A stretch of DNA of 38,637 bases, from contig DWUV01000124.1 in the NCBI GenBank assembly GCA_019120595.1, forward strand, positions 1-38,637, in the 5' to 3' direction. This DNA comes from Candidatus Mediterraneibacter tabaqchaliae (GTDB taxonomy: Bacteria; Bacillota; Clostridia; Lachnospirales; Lachnospiraceae). Positions 9,759 through 20,029 of this stretch are shown here, piece by piece (positions within the stretch are counted from its first letter, which is position 1; each line of letters opens with the position of its first letter). Both the position numbers and the translations under genes were made by a program. The notes beneath the pieces are model-generated. The model worked only from the letters and a program-made list of their open reading frames with translations, was not told the origin of the DNA and ran no database searches.

Positions 9759-11603
9759 TTAAGCCTCCTTAGTCTCGCTGTCCTCATCAAATAATGCCTC
9801 AAACTCGCTTCTCGTGATCTTTTCCTTCTCCAACAGAAGCTTTGCGCACTTATCCAGGACGTCATGATGCTCCTGGATGATCCTGCGAGCCTTTGCGTAA
9901 CACTCATCGATGATCCGCTTTACTTCTTCATCGATCGTTCCGGCAACCTTTTCACCATATCCTCTTGATGTGTGCCCGAAATCTCTTCCGATGAATACTT
10001 CATCGCTGTCATTATCATAATTGATCAGGCCTAACCGTTCGGACATACCGAACTTGGTGATCATTGATTTCGCGATCGCTGTTGCCTGCTTGATATCCTG
10101 GGATGCCCCTGTGGTGATATCGTCGAAGACCTCCTCTTCCGCCACGCGGCCGCCCAGGGCAACCGTGATCTCCTGGAGCATATGCCCCTTTGTGTTAAAC
10201 ATATCATCCTTCTCCGGGAGCGGCATGGTATAACCGCCCGCCCCGCCTGTCGGGATGATGGATACGCTGTAGACCGGCCCTACATCCGGCAGAGTGTGGA
10301 AGAGGATCGCATGGCCGGCCTCATGATAGGCTGTGATCCGGCGCTCTTTCTCAGAAACGATCCGGCTCTTCTTCTCCGGTCCGATCCCTACCTTTACAAA
10401 TGCGTGGCGGATATCCTGCTGCTGGATAAACACTCTGTTATCCTTCGCGGCCAGTATCGCCGCCTCATTTAACAGGTTCTCCAGATCCGCGCCGGTAAAG
10501 CCTGCCGTCGTCTGCGCGATCTGGCGCAGGTCCACGTCATCGCCCAGCGGCTTATTCTTTGCGTGCACTCTCAGGATCTCTTCCCTGCCGCCCACATCCG
10601 GGCGGCCTACGATCACATTGCGGTCAAACCGTCCCGGACGGAGGATCGCCGGATCGAGGATGTCCTTCCGGTTTGTCGCCGCCATCACGATGATCCCTTC
10701 ATTCACTCCAAAACCATCCATCTCCACAAGGAGCTGGTTCAGCGTCTGCTCACGCTCGTCATGGCCGCCGCCAAGCCCGCTGCCGCGCCGTCTTGCCACT
10801 GCATCGATCTCATCGATGAACACGATGCACGGAGCGTTCTTCTTCGCATCCTGGAACAGGTCGCGCACACGGGACGCGCCCACACCCACAAACATCTCTA
10901 CGAAATCCGATCCCGAGATGCTGAAAAACGGGACGCCCGCTTCCCCTGCCACTGCCTTCGCAAGCAGGGTCTTTCCCGTCCCCGGAGGTCCTTCCAGAAG
11001 GACTCCCTTTGGTATCCTTGCCCCAAGCTGTACATATTTCCTGGGAGCTTTCAGGAAATCCACGATCTCCTCCAGCTCTTCCTTTTCTTCTTTCAGCCCT
11101 GCCACATCCGCAAATGTGACCTTGATCTCATCCTGTCCGGTCATCCTGGCGCGGCTCTTCCCGAAATTCATTGCCTTTGCATTCGCCCCGCCGTTCTGCC
11201 GGTTCATCAGATAAAAAATGAGGAACACACCCGCAAGAGTGACCAGCAGGGGGAGAAGCACTGTTGTCAGCATGGATTGTTCAGGTATGGCAGACATGCT
11301 GTACTCCACCTGATTCTCATCGAGGAGTTCTTTTACCTCCTCCACATCCGAGACATTCACTGTTCTCGCGCCATCCCCGCCCTTCAGCATGAAGGACACC
11401 GTACCCGTGGGCACGGCGCTGTTAAGGTCAATATATACATCGGTCACATTGCCTTCCCGGACCTGGGAGACAAAATCCGTATATCCCATCTCCTGGCGGT
11501 GCATCTGCATCCTTCCCGCCATCCAGAGAGCAGCCACTACGATCACGACAAACATCAGGACCGTAGATATATTAATGCTCCTGTATTTTCTGTTATTATC
11601 CAA
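9759..11603 (-). CDS. ftsH: ATP-dependent zinc metalloprotease FtsH
   Basis: [51 protein letters not shown]. Confidence 0.97.
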   Translation of the reverse strand: MDNNRKYRSINISTVLMFVVIVVAALWMAGRMQMHRQEMGYTDFVSQVREGNVTDVYIDLNSAVPTGTVSFMLKGGDGARTVNVSDVEEVKELLDENQVEYSMSAIPEQSMLTTVLLPLLVTLAGVFLIFYLMNRQNGGANAKAMNFGKSRARMTGQDEIKVTFADVAGLKEEKEELEEIVDFLKAPRKYVQLGARIPKGVLLEGPPGTGKTLLAKAVAGEAGVPFFSISGSDFVEMFVGVGASRVRDLFQDAKKNAPCIVFIDEIDAVARRRGSGLGGGHDEREQTLNQLLVEMDGFGVNEGIIVMAATNRKDILDPAILRPGRFDRNVIVGRPDVGGREEILRVHAKNKPLGDDVDLRQIAQTTAGFTGADLENLLNEAAILAAKDNRVFIQQQDIRHAFVKVGIGPEKKSRIVSEKERRITAYHEAGHAILFHTLPDVGPVYSVSIIPTGGAGGYTMPLPEKDDMFNTKGHMLQEITVALGGRVAEEEVFDDITTGASQDIKQATAIAKSMITKFGMSERLGLINYDNDSDEVFIGRDFGHTSRGYGEKVAGTIDEEVKRIIDECYAKARRIIQEHHDVLDKCAKLLLEKEKITRSEFEALFDEDSETKEA

Positions 11604-11618
11604 AACTGATACTCCTTC

Positions 11619-12146
11619 CTATTCCAGACCTTCCACCACTCCGATGTAAGGAAGGTTTCTATATTTCTGGGCATAATCAAGCCCGTATCCCACGACAAAT
11701 TCATCCGGGATCTCAAAACCGCAGTAATCCACCTTCACATCCTTTACCCTGCGCTCCGGTTTATCCAGGAGCGTGCACAGGCGCATGCTGGCCGGATTCC
11801 GCTTTTTCAGCACATCCATCAGATAATACAGCGTATTGCCTGAATCAATGATATCTTCTACGATCAGCACTTCCTTATTTTCAATGGATTCATCCAGATC
11901 CTTCGCGATGCGCACGACCCCGCTGGAGGCAGTCCCGTCCCCGTAGCTCCCCACGCACATAAAATCCATGGACACCGGCACTGTGATCCTCTTTGCAAGC
12001 TCACACATAAAGAATACTCCGCCCTTCAGCACACAGATAAGGTGTACCTGCTTTCCTGCATAATCCCTGCTGATCTGCTCTCCCAGTTCCCTGATCCTCT
12101 CATCAACCTTCTCCTCCGGGACTAAAACCCTGATCGTCTCTGCCAT
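11619..12146 (-). CDS. hpt: Hypoxanthine phosphoribosyltransferase
   Basis: VLIVEDIIDSGNTL PRPP motif; downstream of tilS. Confidence 0.95.
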   Translation of the reverse strand: MAETIRVLVPEEKVDERIRELGEQISRDYAGKQVHLICVLKGGVFFMCELAKRITVPVSMDFMCVGSYGDGTASSGVVRIAKDLDESIENKEVLIVEDIIDSGNTLYYLMDVLKKRNPASMRLCTLLDKPERRVKDVKVDYCGFEIPDEFVVGYGLDYAQKYRNLPYIGVVEGLE

Positions 12147-13563
12147 TTTCTGTTTCCTCCGTTATCTTTATCTCAAGAATCTTTTCTGTCCTGCTGCTGA
12201 CCTGGTATGCCCGGCTCATCCTTCGCCCGGGGATCCACACGATATGGTCCCCGTCTGCGATGAGCAGCATACGGTCTCTTTCTTCCCGCGGGATCTTTTC
12301 ATTCACAAAAAAAGCCTTCAGCTTCTGGCGGCCCCCGCTCTCATTGATCACAAGGTAATCGCCGCCTTGCCTCGTCCTCGCAGAAAGACTGCATTTTATT
12401 ATATCATAATCAAACCATTTCGTGTAACTTTTTTGCGGGATCTCTTCTGCCGCTGAGGGATCCGCGCCTTCCACAAACCGGCACTCAATCCGCTGTCCGG
12501 TCTCCGGGATCAGTGTCTCCCCCGGCACTTTCAGACGGACGGCAAATTCTTTCCCGCTCTCTGCCCGCTTCGCGATCCGCACCCCGGCATACATACGCTC
12601 TGCCTGCACGTCTCCCGGGAGATCTATTTTCCTGCCCGCCTGTTTCCCAAAAAGCTCTGCCACTCCGGTTACATGTACAGATCCGATATCTTTCTCGTGC
12701 CCTCTGACACGGGCGAGGCATCTTCTTAAGAGCTGGGTCTGCACAGCGGGCATCTCCTGCCCGAACCGCTCCTTATCGATCACCAGCTCCTCCGCCTTTC
12801 CCGGGAACGCCGCAGCTGTCACGCATTTCTCCCATGCAAGATCCACGCCCCGCTCCAGATAATCCCAGATTTCCTGGGCCTGCCGCGACAGCTCATCCAG
12901 ATGCGCCGCAGCCCCTCTGTTCACCTGCTCCTCCAGCACGGGCAGGACATTGTGCCGGATCCGGTTTCTTGTATAATCATCTCCGCTGTTCGTCGCATCC
13001 TCGCGCCAGGCGATCCCTCTCTCTTTCAGGTACTCCCGCGTCTGCTCTCCCGTAAGCGCAAGCAGCGGCCGGATCCACCTCCCGGCTGCGGGACGGATGC
13101 CGCCGAGCCCTTTCAGCCCGGTCCCCCGCGCCATGTTGAGCAGGACAGTCTCCGCATTGTCGTCCCTGTGGTGGGCGGTAGCGATCTTTGTCCCTCCATC
13201 CTCGCGGCACATCGCCAGGAAAGCCTCCCTGCGCACCATCCTTCCCGCCTCCTCAGGAGATTGTTTCCGTTTCGCGGCGATTAATTCCACATTTTCATGA
13301 AAAAATCGGCACGGCACCTCCAGCTCCCGGCACAGTCTCCGGACGTACTCCTCGTCCTCGTCCGCCTCAGCGCCCCGCAGGCCGTGGTTCACATGGCAGG
13401 TCTTTACCCGAAACCCCAGAGTTTCCCGCAGTGCGCAGAGCACAAAAAGCAGGCATACCGAGTCCGCTCCGCCCGATACACCTGCGATCACCACGTCACC
13501 CTTCCCGATCATGCCGTGTTTTCTGATAAACTTTTCCACTTCTCTCTCTTTATTTTCCATCAT
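12103..13563 (-). CDS. tilS: tRNA(Ile)-lysidine synthase
   Basis: N-type PP-loop GVSGGADSVCLLFVL; synteny. Confidence 0.95.
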   Translation of the reverse strand: MMENKEREVEKFIRKHGMIGKGDVVIAGVSGGADSVCLLFVLCALRETLGFRVKTCHVNHGLRGAEADEDEEYVRRLCRELEVPCRFFHENVELIAAKRKQSPEEAGRMVRREAFLAMCREDGGTKIATAHHRDDNAETVLLNMARGTGLKGLGGIRPAAGRWIRPLLALTGEQTREYLKERGIAWREDATNSGDDYTRNRIRHNVLPVLEEQVNRGAAAHLDELSRQAQEIWDYLERGVDLAWEKCVTAAAFPGKAEELVIDKERFGQEMPAVQTQLLRRCLARVRGHEKDIGSVHVTGVAELFGKQAGRKIDLPGDVQAERMYAGVRIAKRAESGKEFAVRLKVPGETLIPETGQRIECRFVEGADPSAAEEIPQKSYTKWFDYDIIKCSLSARTRQGGDYLVINESGGRQKLKAFFVNEKIPREERDRMLLIADGDHIVWIPGRRMSRAYQVSSRTEKILEIKITEETENGRDDQGFSPGGEG

Positions 13564-13603
13564 ATGTAAACTATAACGAATTCATTCCCAAAAGTAAAGG
13601 GGC

Positions 13604-15001
13604 TCAGGCTTCCCAGATGCCCACTGCGAGCACTGTCATATCATCCTCAGGCTCTTTCCCCGTCCACGCAAGCACCTGCTCCAGTATATGGTGCGCCATC
13701 TCCCTCGGATTGGAGATCGCGCTGCCCTGTATGATCGTCTCCAGCAGGATATCCTGTTCCCCTACCGGCAGCGCGTCCAGCACTCCGTCCGTTACCATGA
13801 TCACGAAATCTCCGTCCTCCAGCTTCCGCTTTACAGAATCGATCTCTATCCGGTTCATCACCCCGATGGGCAGGCTGGTGGAACTTAAATGTTCCACACT
13901 GTCCTTTTTCTTTATGAACGTGGAGGAAGCCCCTGCCTTTATGATCTCACATTCCCCGGTATACAGGTCGAACACCGTCATATCCACTGTCGAATAATGG
14001 ATCTCCTCCCTCCCGATGACCAGGGTCGTATTGACCATCTGGATCGCTGTCTTTTCCGGGAAGCCTGCTGCCAGCAGCTCTTCCAGCAGTTCTATGACCA
14101 GCGTGCTCTCCCGGCATGCGTCTTCCCCTGACCCCATCCCGTCCGAGAGGACTGCCCCGCGCCTTCCGCCGGACATATCCATCATGGAAAAGTTATCCCC
14201 CGAAATATCTGCGCAGCCCTTCCCGATACGGGCAGTTCCCTGCAGAGTGAAATACGCCGGTCCCTCTCTGCATACAACGGTCATATATCTTGTCCCAAGC
14301 ATCTGCGCGCTGTCCCCGGACAGGATCAATCTCCGTCCCGCCGCGTCGGATACAGTGCGCGCGATCTCTTTCAGTGGGATCTTTTCTTTTTTCATGCTCC
14401 GCGCTGTCACATGGATCTCGTATCTACCGTCCCCATTCATGAAAAAATGCGTATAAAGCACACGGACATCCTTTTTCTTCAGCGCTGCGGCTATCTTTCT
14501 TTCCAGCCGCTCGTCCGTGAAAATGCTGTCCTCCAGTTCTTTTGCCGTGCGCTGCATCATATCGGCAAAAGTATCAAGCTGGATCGCGCAGCTCTCACGG
14601 CTTCTGGCCATCCGGTTCACCCAGATGATATTCTGCCGCGCTCCGTGAAATCCCTCCAGCGTCTCCCGCAGGAACCTCGGCGCCATGATGCATCTCTGCA
14701 TGAGTTTGCGCTTTGTCTCCGTATTCAGTTCATTTCCGTACTTGTCCACCGCAGAAAGCACGTCGTATCCCATCTGATAGGTATGTACAAAATTCTCCCC
14801 CCAGCACCAGCTGCATTTTTCACATTTTGCGCATACCCGCTCCCTCACCCGCTGAAAGATCGCTTCTATCTCTTCCGCCGAAAATGCCTGCCGCTTTTCC
14901 TCAAGCCCCGTGAACGTGCGGGAGAGCTGCCGCAGCGAATGCGCAAATTTCTCGATCTGCTCTACATACGGGCTGCCATGCAGCGCCTGTCCACCATCCA
15001 T
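13604..15001 (-). CDS. spoIIE: SpoIIE-family PP2C-type phosphatase; no transmembrane region in the supported reading frame
   Basis: PP2C motifs AVLSDGMGSGEDACRES and DGVLDALP; Cys motif CAKCEKCSWCW; ATG at 15001 preceded by AAAGGGAG. The longer ORF (to 15100) runs through the hairpin at 15068-15097. Confidence 0.85.
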   Translation of the reverse strand: MDGGQALHGSPYVEQIEKFAHSLRQLSRTFTGLEEKRQAFSAEEIEAIFQRVRERVCAKCEKCSWCWGENFVHTYQMGYDVLSAVDKYGNELNTETKRKLMQRCIMAPRFLRETLEGFHGARQNIIWVNRMARSRESCAIQLDTFADMMQRTAKELEDSIFTDERLERKIAAALKKKDVRVLYTHFFMNGDGRYEIHVTARSMKKEKIPLKEIARTVSDAAGRRLILSGDSAQMLGTRYMTVVCREGPAYFTLQGTARIGKGCADISGDNFSMMDMSGGRRGAVLSDGMGSGEDACRESTLVIELLEELLAAGFPEKTAIQMVNTTLVIGREEIHYSTVDMTVFDLYTGECEIIKAGASSTFIKKKDSVEHLSSTSLPIGVMNRIEIDSVKRKLEDGDFVIMVTDGVLDALPVGEQDILLETIIQGSAISNPREMAHHILEQVLAWTGKEPEDDMTVLAVGIWEA

Positions 15002-15067
15002 ACTGTCAACTCCCTTTCTTCCATGTCCCCTGTACAGAAACAGGAACCTTCTTTTCAGTGAAAAATA

Positions 15068-15097
15068 AAGACTCCGGGAAATCCTTCCCGAAGTCTT
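15068..15097 (-). terminator. Rho-independent terminator between divIC and spoIIE
   Basis: Minus strand AAGACTTCGGGAAGGATTTCCCGGAGTCTTTATTTTT. Confidence 0.7.
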
Positions 15098-15141
15098 CAT
15101 TCGTAATCTCTTTCTCTATTGACCGTCATCTCCCGGACTGC

Positions 15142-15480
15142 CTACTGCGCCGGCTTGAAGAGGATCTCATTGGGATCCACCAGATCCAGCTTCTCTTCAG
15201 CAGTATCCTTGATGTAATCGTCTGTCTTAACGTATTCCTCAAATTCTTCTACTTCTTCCGCGCGCTTCTCTTCTTCCCGGATCTGTTCCGCAAGTTCCTC
15301 TTCCTGCGCTTTGTACCGGGCATTTTTTGCATTCAGCTTTATGGAACTGACTGCGAGAACGCCTGACATTACCACCAGGACCATACAGATAAGGAGCACG
15401 CTCCTCTTATGCTGCCTCAGCCTGGGATTTTTCCTTTCCGCCCTTTGTTTTCCAGCTCCGCGCTGTCTTTTCTTATTCAT
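15142..15480 (-). CDS. divIC: DivIC/FtsL-like septum formation initiator
   Basis: Basic N-terminus, one TM segment, coiled coil ending DDYIKDTAEEKLDLVDPNEILFKP. Confidence 0.85.
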   Translation of the reverse strand: MNKKRQRGAGKQRAERKNPRLRQHKRSVLLICMVLVVMSGVLAVSSIKLNAKNARYKAQEEELAEQIREEEKRAEEVEEFEEYVKTDDYIKDTAEEKLDLVDPNEILFKPAQ

Positions 15481-15552
15481 TCATACTCACCCTGCTTATC
15501 AATCTGTAATTTGTACTCCCCACTGTCAAAAACTATTTTATATGCTTTTTTC

Positions 15553-15909
15553 TCATTTTTCAAGGCTTTTATTTTTCGTTTTCGGCTTCCTTCTGCCCGC
15601 GCAGGCAGAGGAGATCTTCCTGCACGCTTTCCTTCCAAGACGTTCCAGCATGTACCCTGCCCCGGACCCGGCTGCCAGTCCCAGCAGGAAAAACCACCTG
15701 ACGCTCCCGTATGTAGTCTCATACATTTTACTGAAGATATAAGCGCTGGAAGCGATCCAAAAAAGCAGGTCCTCAGCCCCGATAACGCTCAGGCTGTGTG
15801 GGATCAGCTTTCTGAGGCAGGAGAGGATCCCGTAGGCAAATACCGCCGTCATGCCCGACAGGCCTGCATAGAGGAAAACACCCGCTTCCGTCCCGATGCC
15901 GAGTATCAT
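15553..15909 (-). CDS. yabQ: Spore cortex biosynthesis protein YabQ-like
   Basis: MILGIGTEAGVFLYAGLSGMTAVFAYGILSCLRKLI..; position between yabP and divIC. Confidence 0.8.
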   Translation of the reverse strand: MILGIGTEAGVFLYAGLSGMTAVFAYGILSCLRKLIPHSLSVIGAEDLLFWIASSAYIFSKMYETTYGSVRWFFLLGLAAGSGAGYMLERLGRKACRKISSACAGRRKPKTKNKSLEK

Positions 15910-15919
15910 ATCCGCCCGC

Positions 15920-16213
15920 CTATTTGAACAGCTTGGACAGGAAGCCTTCCGCAGTCTTTCCCACAGGCTGCGATATCTCAGAGTAGGCGATGCTGTCAAT
16001 GCTGCCCGAAAGGTCCACTTCGCCTTTTTCCACACTCAGCCTGTTGACATGCAGATCCGTGCCCTTGACCATCAGCATGCCCTGCTCTGTCTCCAGCAGG
16101 ATCTCATTCAGATCAAACGAAAGGACGTCCAGCACCCCTGTAACTGCAGCCGTCTTTCTGTTGTTGACCACCAGTTTATGTGTTTTCGCGATACGCTGTT
16201 CTTCCATCCGCAC
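15920..16213 (-). CDS. yabP: Sporulation protein YabP
   Basis: HKLVVNNRKTAAVTGVLDVLSFDLNEILLETEQGMLMVKGTDLHVNRLSVEKGEVDLSGSIDSIAY. Confidence 0.9.
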   Translation of the reverse strand: MRMEEQRIAKTHKLVVNNRKTAAVTGVLDVLSFDLNEILLETEQGMLMVKGTDLHVNRLSVEKGEVDLSGSIDSIAYSEISQPVGKTAEGFLSKLFK

Positions 16214-16262
16214 TCCCTCCCACTCTGCTTTTAAATATATGAGAGGCAGCCTTTATTTATTC

Positions 16263-16502
16263 CTAAAGATATCTGAACAGTTCTTTTGCCTGCTCCTTTT
16301 TCGTTGTCTCCTGTATGTCCAGCACTTCTACCTTTACGCTCTTCGTGCCGAAACCGATCTCGATCACATCCCCCGGCTTTACCTGCACCGATGCCTTTGC
16401 CGGCCTGTCATTGACCATGACCCGCCCTGCATCGCAGGCTTCATTTGCAACGGTCCGCCTCTTGATCAGGCGGGATACTTTTAAAAATTTATCCAGGCGC
16501 AT
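16263..16502 (-). CDS. rqcP: S4-domain RNA-binding protein RqcP (YabO/HslR-like)
   Basis: MRLDKFLKVSRLIKRRTVANEACDAGRVMVNDRPAKAS.. Confidence 0.9.
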   Translation of the reverse strand: MRLDKFLKVSRLIKRRTVANEACDAGRVMVNDRPAKASVQVKPGDVIEIGFGTKSVKVEVLDIQETTKKEQAKELFRYL

Positions 16503-16540
16503 ATGCTCTCCTCCTTTTTTTCATTCTCAGCGTACAAAAA

Positions 16541-16573
16541 GCACCTGCGATGCCCGATGAGCATCGCAAGTGC
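16541..16573 (-). terminator. Rho-independent terminator downstream of the HU gene
   Basis: Minus strand GCACTTGCGATGCTCATCGGGCATCGCAGGTGCTTTTT. Confidence 0.75.
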
Positions 16574-16607
16574 CTGTCCGTTCCTTTATCTTAAGTGCAA
16601 GACAAGA

Positions 16608-16880
16608 TTAGTTGATCGCATCCTTTAATGCTTTTCCTGCTTTGAATTTCGGCGCCTTGCATGCATCGATCTTCATAGTCTGTCCTGTCTGCGGGTTTCT
16701 TCCTTCTCTTGCTGCTCTCTTGCTTACCTCGAATGTACCGAAGCCTACGAGCTGAACTTTATCGTCATTTTTGAGCTGCTCTGTAACAACATCGATAAAA
16801 GCCTTTAACGCTTTTTCAGAATCTTTCTTAGAAATTTCCGCTCTTTCTGCGATCGCTGCGATAAGTTCTGTTTTGTTCAT
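16608..16880 (-). CDS. hup: HU family DNA-binding protein
   Basis: [36 protein letters not shown]...[22 protein letters not shown]. Confidence 0.97.
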   Translation of the reverse strand: MNKTELIAAIAERAEISKKDSEKALKAFIDVVTEQLKNDDKVQLVGFGTFEVSKRAAREGRNPQTGQTMKIDACKAPKFKAGKALKDAIN

Positions 16881-17049
16881 AGGTAAATCCTCCTCTTTAT
16901 TGTACCTGCATACAATTTTATACTGATTTTTCAAAGGGGAATATGCCCAGTCGTCCGCATGTTTCCGCCTTTATGTACTGTTATAACGGTTTCATAGGGC
17001 TTTGTCAAGATTTTTCGGCGTTTTGGCGAAAAAGCAGGTACAACAGCCG

Positions 17050-17090
17050 CAGCCTGCGCAGCCGGAATGTTTTTCAGGCAGCGCAGGCTG
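17050..17090. other. Inverted repeat between hup and the phosphohexomutase gene
   Basis: CAGCCTGCGC (17050-17059) / GCGCAGGCTG (17081-17090), perfect 10 bp, ~21-nt loop. Confidence 0.5.
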
Positions 17091-17108
17091 AACAGCAAGG
17101 TAAGATTA

Positions 17109-18791
17109 TTATTCCATTACAGGCTTCAGCGCTTCCGCAAGCTTGTCTTTCTCCGCCTGTGCCTCATCAAGGTCTTTTCCGAGTGTTGTATAGTAGATCT
17201 TGATCTTCGGCTCTGTCCCTGACGGACGGACGATCACAGTCTCATTGTTCTCCAGCTTATAGATCAGCACGTTAGCCGACGGAAGCCCGGTCTCTTCCGG
17301 TTTCTCATAATCCGTCACTGACGTCACCTTGTACCCGGCGATCTCTTTGAGCGGCTCTTCACGGAGTTTCTCCATGATGCCCGCCATCTTGTCCATTCCG
17401 CTTAATCCCGGGAATTCAAAGCTGTCCACTTTATTGAGATAGCGTCCGTACTGCGCGTAGATCTCTTCCATCCTCTGTTTCAGGGAACTTCCGATGCTCC
17501 TGTAATACGCAGCCATCTCACAGATCAGCATGGAACCGATGACCGCGTCCTTGTCCCGCACATACGGTCCGGCGAGGTATCCGTAGCTCTCCTCGAATCC
17601 GAAGATAAAGCGGTCCACTTCACCTGCCTGCTCCAGCCGGGCGATCTGGTCGCCGATCCACTTGAATCCGGTCAGCACGCTCCTGAGCTCTACGCCATAG
17701 TGCTCTGCCACCGCGTCAGCCAGAGGTGTGGAAACGATGGATTTCACTGCCACCGGATTTTCCGGCATCGTCCCCTTCTCAATGCGCCCTGCGCAGATAT
17801 AGTCGAGGAGCAGGACTCCCACTTCATTTCCGCTGACCAGCTCATAGGATCCGTCCGGACACTTCATGGCAATGCCGACACGGTCCGCATCCGGGTCTGT
17901 CGCCAGCATCAGGTCCGCCCCTGTCTCTTTCGCCAGGTTCAGTCCCTGCTCAAGCGCTTCAAAGATCTCCGGGTTCGGATAGCTGCAGGTCGTAAAATAG
18001 CCGTTCGGATACTCCTGGTCCGGAACGATGGTGATGTCTGTCACCCCGATATCCTTCAATATCTGTGTGACCGGCACAAGCCCTGATCCGTTCAGCGGGC
18101 TGTACACCAGTTTCAGCCCTGCGGTCCTGCACAGTCCCGGGCGTACCTGGCGTGACTCGATCGCGTCATAGAGAGCCCGCTTGCAGTCATCGCCCACAAA
18201 GCGGATGAGCCCTTCTTCAACTCCCTGCGCAAAGGACATATATTTCGCCCCTGTCAGGACGTCTGTCTTCTGGATCTCCTCATACACGATCGCCGCCGCG
18301 TCGTCCGTCATCTGGCACCCGTCCGGGCCGTATGCCTTGTATCCGTTGTATTTTGCAGGATTGTGGGAAGCCGTCACCATAACTCCCGCATTGCAGTTAT
18401 AATAGCGGGTAGCAAAAGAGAGCGCAGGTACAGGCATCAACGCGTCATAGATCCTTACCTTGATCCCGTTTGCAGCCAGCACCCCTGCCGCTGTCTTCGC
18501 AAACACATCACTCTTCAGACGGCTGTCGTAGCTGATCGCCACAGTCTGAGTGCCGCCCTGGGTTTTTACCCAGTTCGCCAGTCCCTGCGTAGCCTGGCGC
18601 ACTACGTAGATATTCATGCGGTTCGTTCCCGCGCCGAGCACGCCGCGCAGTCCCGCTGTCCCGAATTTCAGCGCAACCGCAAAACGTTCTTTGATCTCAT
18701 TGTCTTTTCCTTCGATCTTTGCCAGCTCTGGCTTCAGGTCTGCGTCCTCCAGATCCGCTGCCATCCAGCGCTTATACTCTTCCTGATACAT
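17109..18791 (-). CDS. pgcA: Phospho-sugar mutase (phosphoglucomutase)
   Basis: FGTAGLRGVLGAGTNRMN, VMVTASHNPAKYNGYK, DPDADR, GFEESYGYL, VRPSGTEPKIK; start MYQEEYKRW with GGAG RBS. Confidence 0.93.
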   Translation of the reverse strand: MYQEEYKRWMAADLEDADLKPELAKIEGKDNEIKERFAVALKFGTAGLRGVLGAGTNRMNIYVVRQATQGLANWVKTQGGTQTVAISYDSRLKSDVFAKTAAGVLAANGIKVRIYDALMPVPALSFATRYYNCNAGVMVTASHNPAKYNGYKAYGPDGCQMTDDAAAIVYEEIQKTDVLTGAKYMSFAQGVEEGLIRFVGDDCKRALYDAIESRQVRPGLCRTAGLKLVYSPLNGSGLVPVTQILKDIGVTDITIVPDQEYPNGYFTTCSYPNPEIFEALEQGLNLAKETGADLMLATDPDADRVGIAMKCPDGSYELVSGNEVGVLLLDYICAGRIEKGTMPENPVAVKSIVSTPLADAVAEHYGVELRSVLTGFKWIGDQIARLEQAGEVDRFIFGFEESYGYLAGPYVRDKDAVIGSMLICEMAAYYRSIGSSLKQRMEEIYAQYGRYLNKVDSFEFPGLSGMDKMAGIMEKLREEPLKEIAGYKVTSVTDYEKPEETGLPSANVLIYKLENNETVIVRPSGTEPKIKIYYTTLGKDLDEAQAEKDKLAEALKPVME

Positions 18792-18894
18792 TTTTACCAC
18801 TCCTACTGTCTTTTTATTGATTTTTTTGTACAAAATCACAAATAAATCCAGTTCTAATATACCATGTTTGAGCCCGGACAGCAACAAAACTCTG

Positions 18895-19908
18895 CTATAT
18901 ATTTAAAGAAAATACTTCCTCCAGAAAATGCTGCTTTTCTTCCGCCTGGCGCACCGAAAGTTTCAGCTTTTCCACACATTTCGCAGGCAGCAATACCTTG
19001 TTCGAACGGTAATAGCTCCCGGCTGTCTTCCAGAATTTCTCCGGATACGCGAGAGAAAGCCCCAGATATTCTCTCTCACGGGGCAGGACCGGACGCTCCT
19101 GTTCATATGAGTCCAGAATTTTTCGTCCTGTTTTTTGTTTCCAATGATGCTTTTCCATTGCCTTTCTCATAAAGTAATACAGATCATGCACTTGTATATC
19201 CACACGCATATGATCAAATCCCGTGACTGCCATATCATCTTTTAATACTACGATGTTATGGTAATTGTAATCTCCGTGCGCCAGGCTCCCTGTCCGCACA
19301 CTTTCCTCATAAAGCTCCCCGCACCCTGAGCCTTCCATCTTCTTCAGCACCTTTTCCGCCATACCGTACATTTTTTCAAAGCTTTCAAGATAAAGAGATT
19401 CAAACTCATTTTTTACCGCCCGCCCCCGGATAAAAGAGCGTACCTTTTTCAGCTCCCGGTTATGCCTCGCGATCTCATCCAGCGGGCTCCTCGCGCAGCA
19501 AAACCACTCTGTCTGCCGGACAGGCGTCCACTCTACCGATACAGCGTCCAGCTCCCTGTGCAGCCGGCCAAGCTGTCCCGCCGCGCGCAGAAGCTCTCCT
19601 TCCTGGCGGATATCGCATTCCCGCCCCTGATACCACCGTTTCAGCATATATACAGTCCCTTCTCTCGAAGTGACAAGCAGATCCCCGTCTTTTGCAAATA
19701 CAGGAACGTCAACTTTTACGTTTCCTCGCTTTTCGATCCTGCTGAGCGCCTCATATAATAAGGGGGCACGCTGCGCTGATATCTTCGTCTCCTTCAGCAG
19801 CATCGTCCCCTCATTTGTATCGCAAAAAAACGCACCCCTTATCCTTCGGGTGCCTTTTACTTCTATATTATACTGTTCCAATACTTCCAGCTCATATTCC
19901 TCTCTCAT
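18895..19908 (-). CDS. CotS/YutH-like spore coat kinase-fold protein
   Basis: VKGTRRIRGAFFCDTNEGTMLLKE..., LAHGDYNYHNIVVLKDDMAVTGFDHMRVDIQVHDLYYFMRK. Confidence 0.85.
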   Translation of the reverse strand: MREEYELEVLEQYNIEVKGTRRIRGAFFCDTNEGTMLLKETKISAQRAPLLYEALSRIEKRGNVKVDVPVFAKDGDLLVTSREGTVYMLKRWYQGRECDIRQEGELLRAAGQLGRLHRELDAVSVEWTPVRQTEWFCCARSPLDEIARHNRELKKVRSFIRGRAVKNEFESLYLESFEKMYGMAEKVLKKMEGSGCGELYEESVRTGSLAHGDYNYHNIVVLKDDMAVTGFDHMRVDIQVHDLYYFMRKAMEKHHWKQKTGRKILDSYEQERPVLPREREYLGLSLAYPEKFWKTAGSYYRSNKVLLPAKCVEKLKLSVRQAEEKQHFLEEVFSLNI

Positions 19909-20029
19909 AGCCGCCCCCTGTCAGACACTCTTTGATCATAACGTCCGGCGCGCCCTGCCATCCCGCCTTGCCGGACAGGGCACGCCTGAACTGTTATTCT
20001 AATCTATGAGAGAGTCAGCCTGAGTATGA

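Noticed and set aside
7698-9794. Long plus-strand ORFs (337 and 350 aa) opposite the GH13 gene
   Set aside because: Antisense to a well-supported GH13 enzyme; no recognisable domain; codon-structure shadow.
15002-15100. Extended SpoIIE N-terminus (MKTSGRISRSLYFSLKRRFLFLYRGHGRKGVDS)
   Set aside because: It spans a terminator hairpin; the ATG at 15001 has the better RBS.
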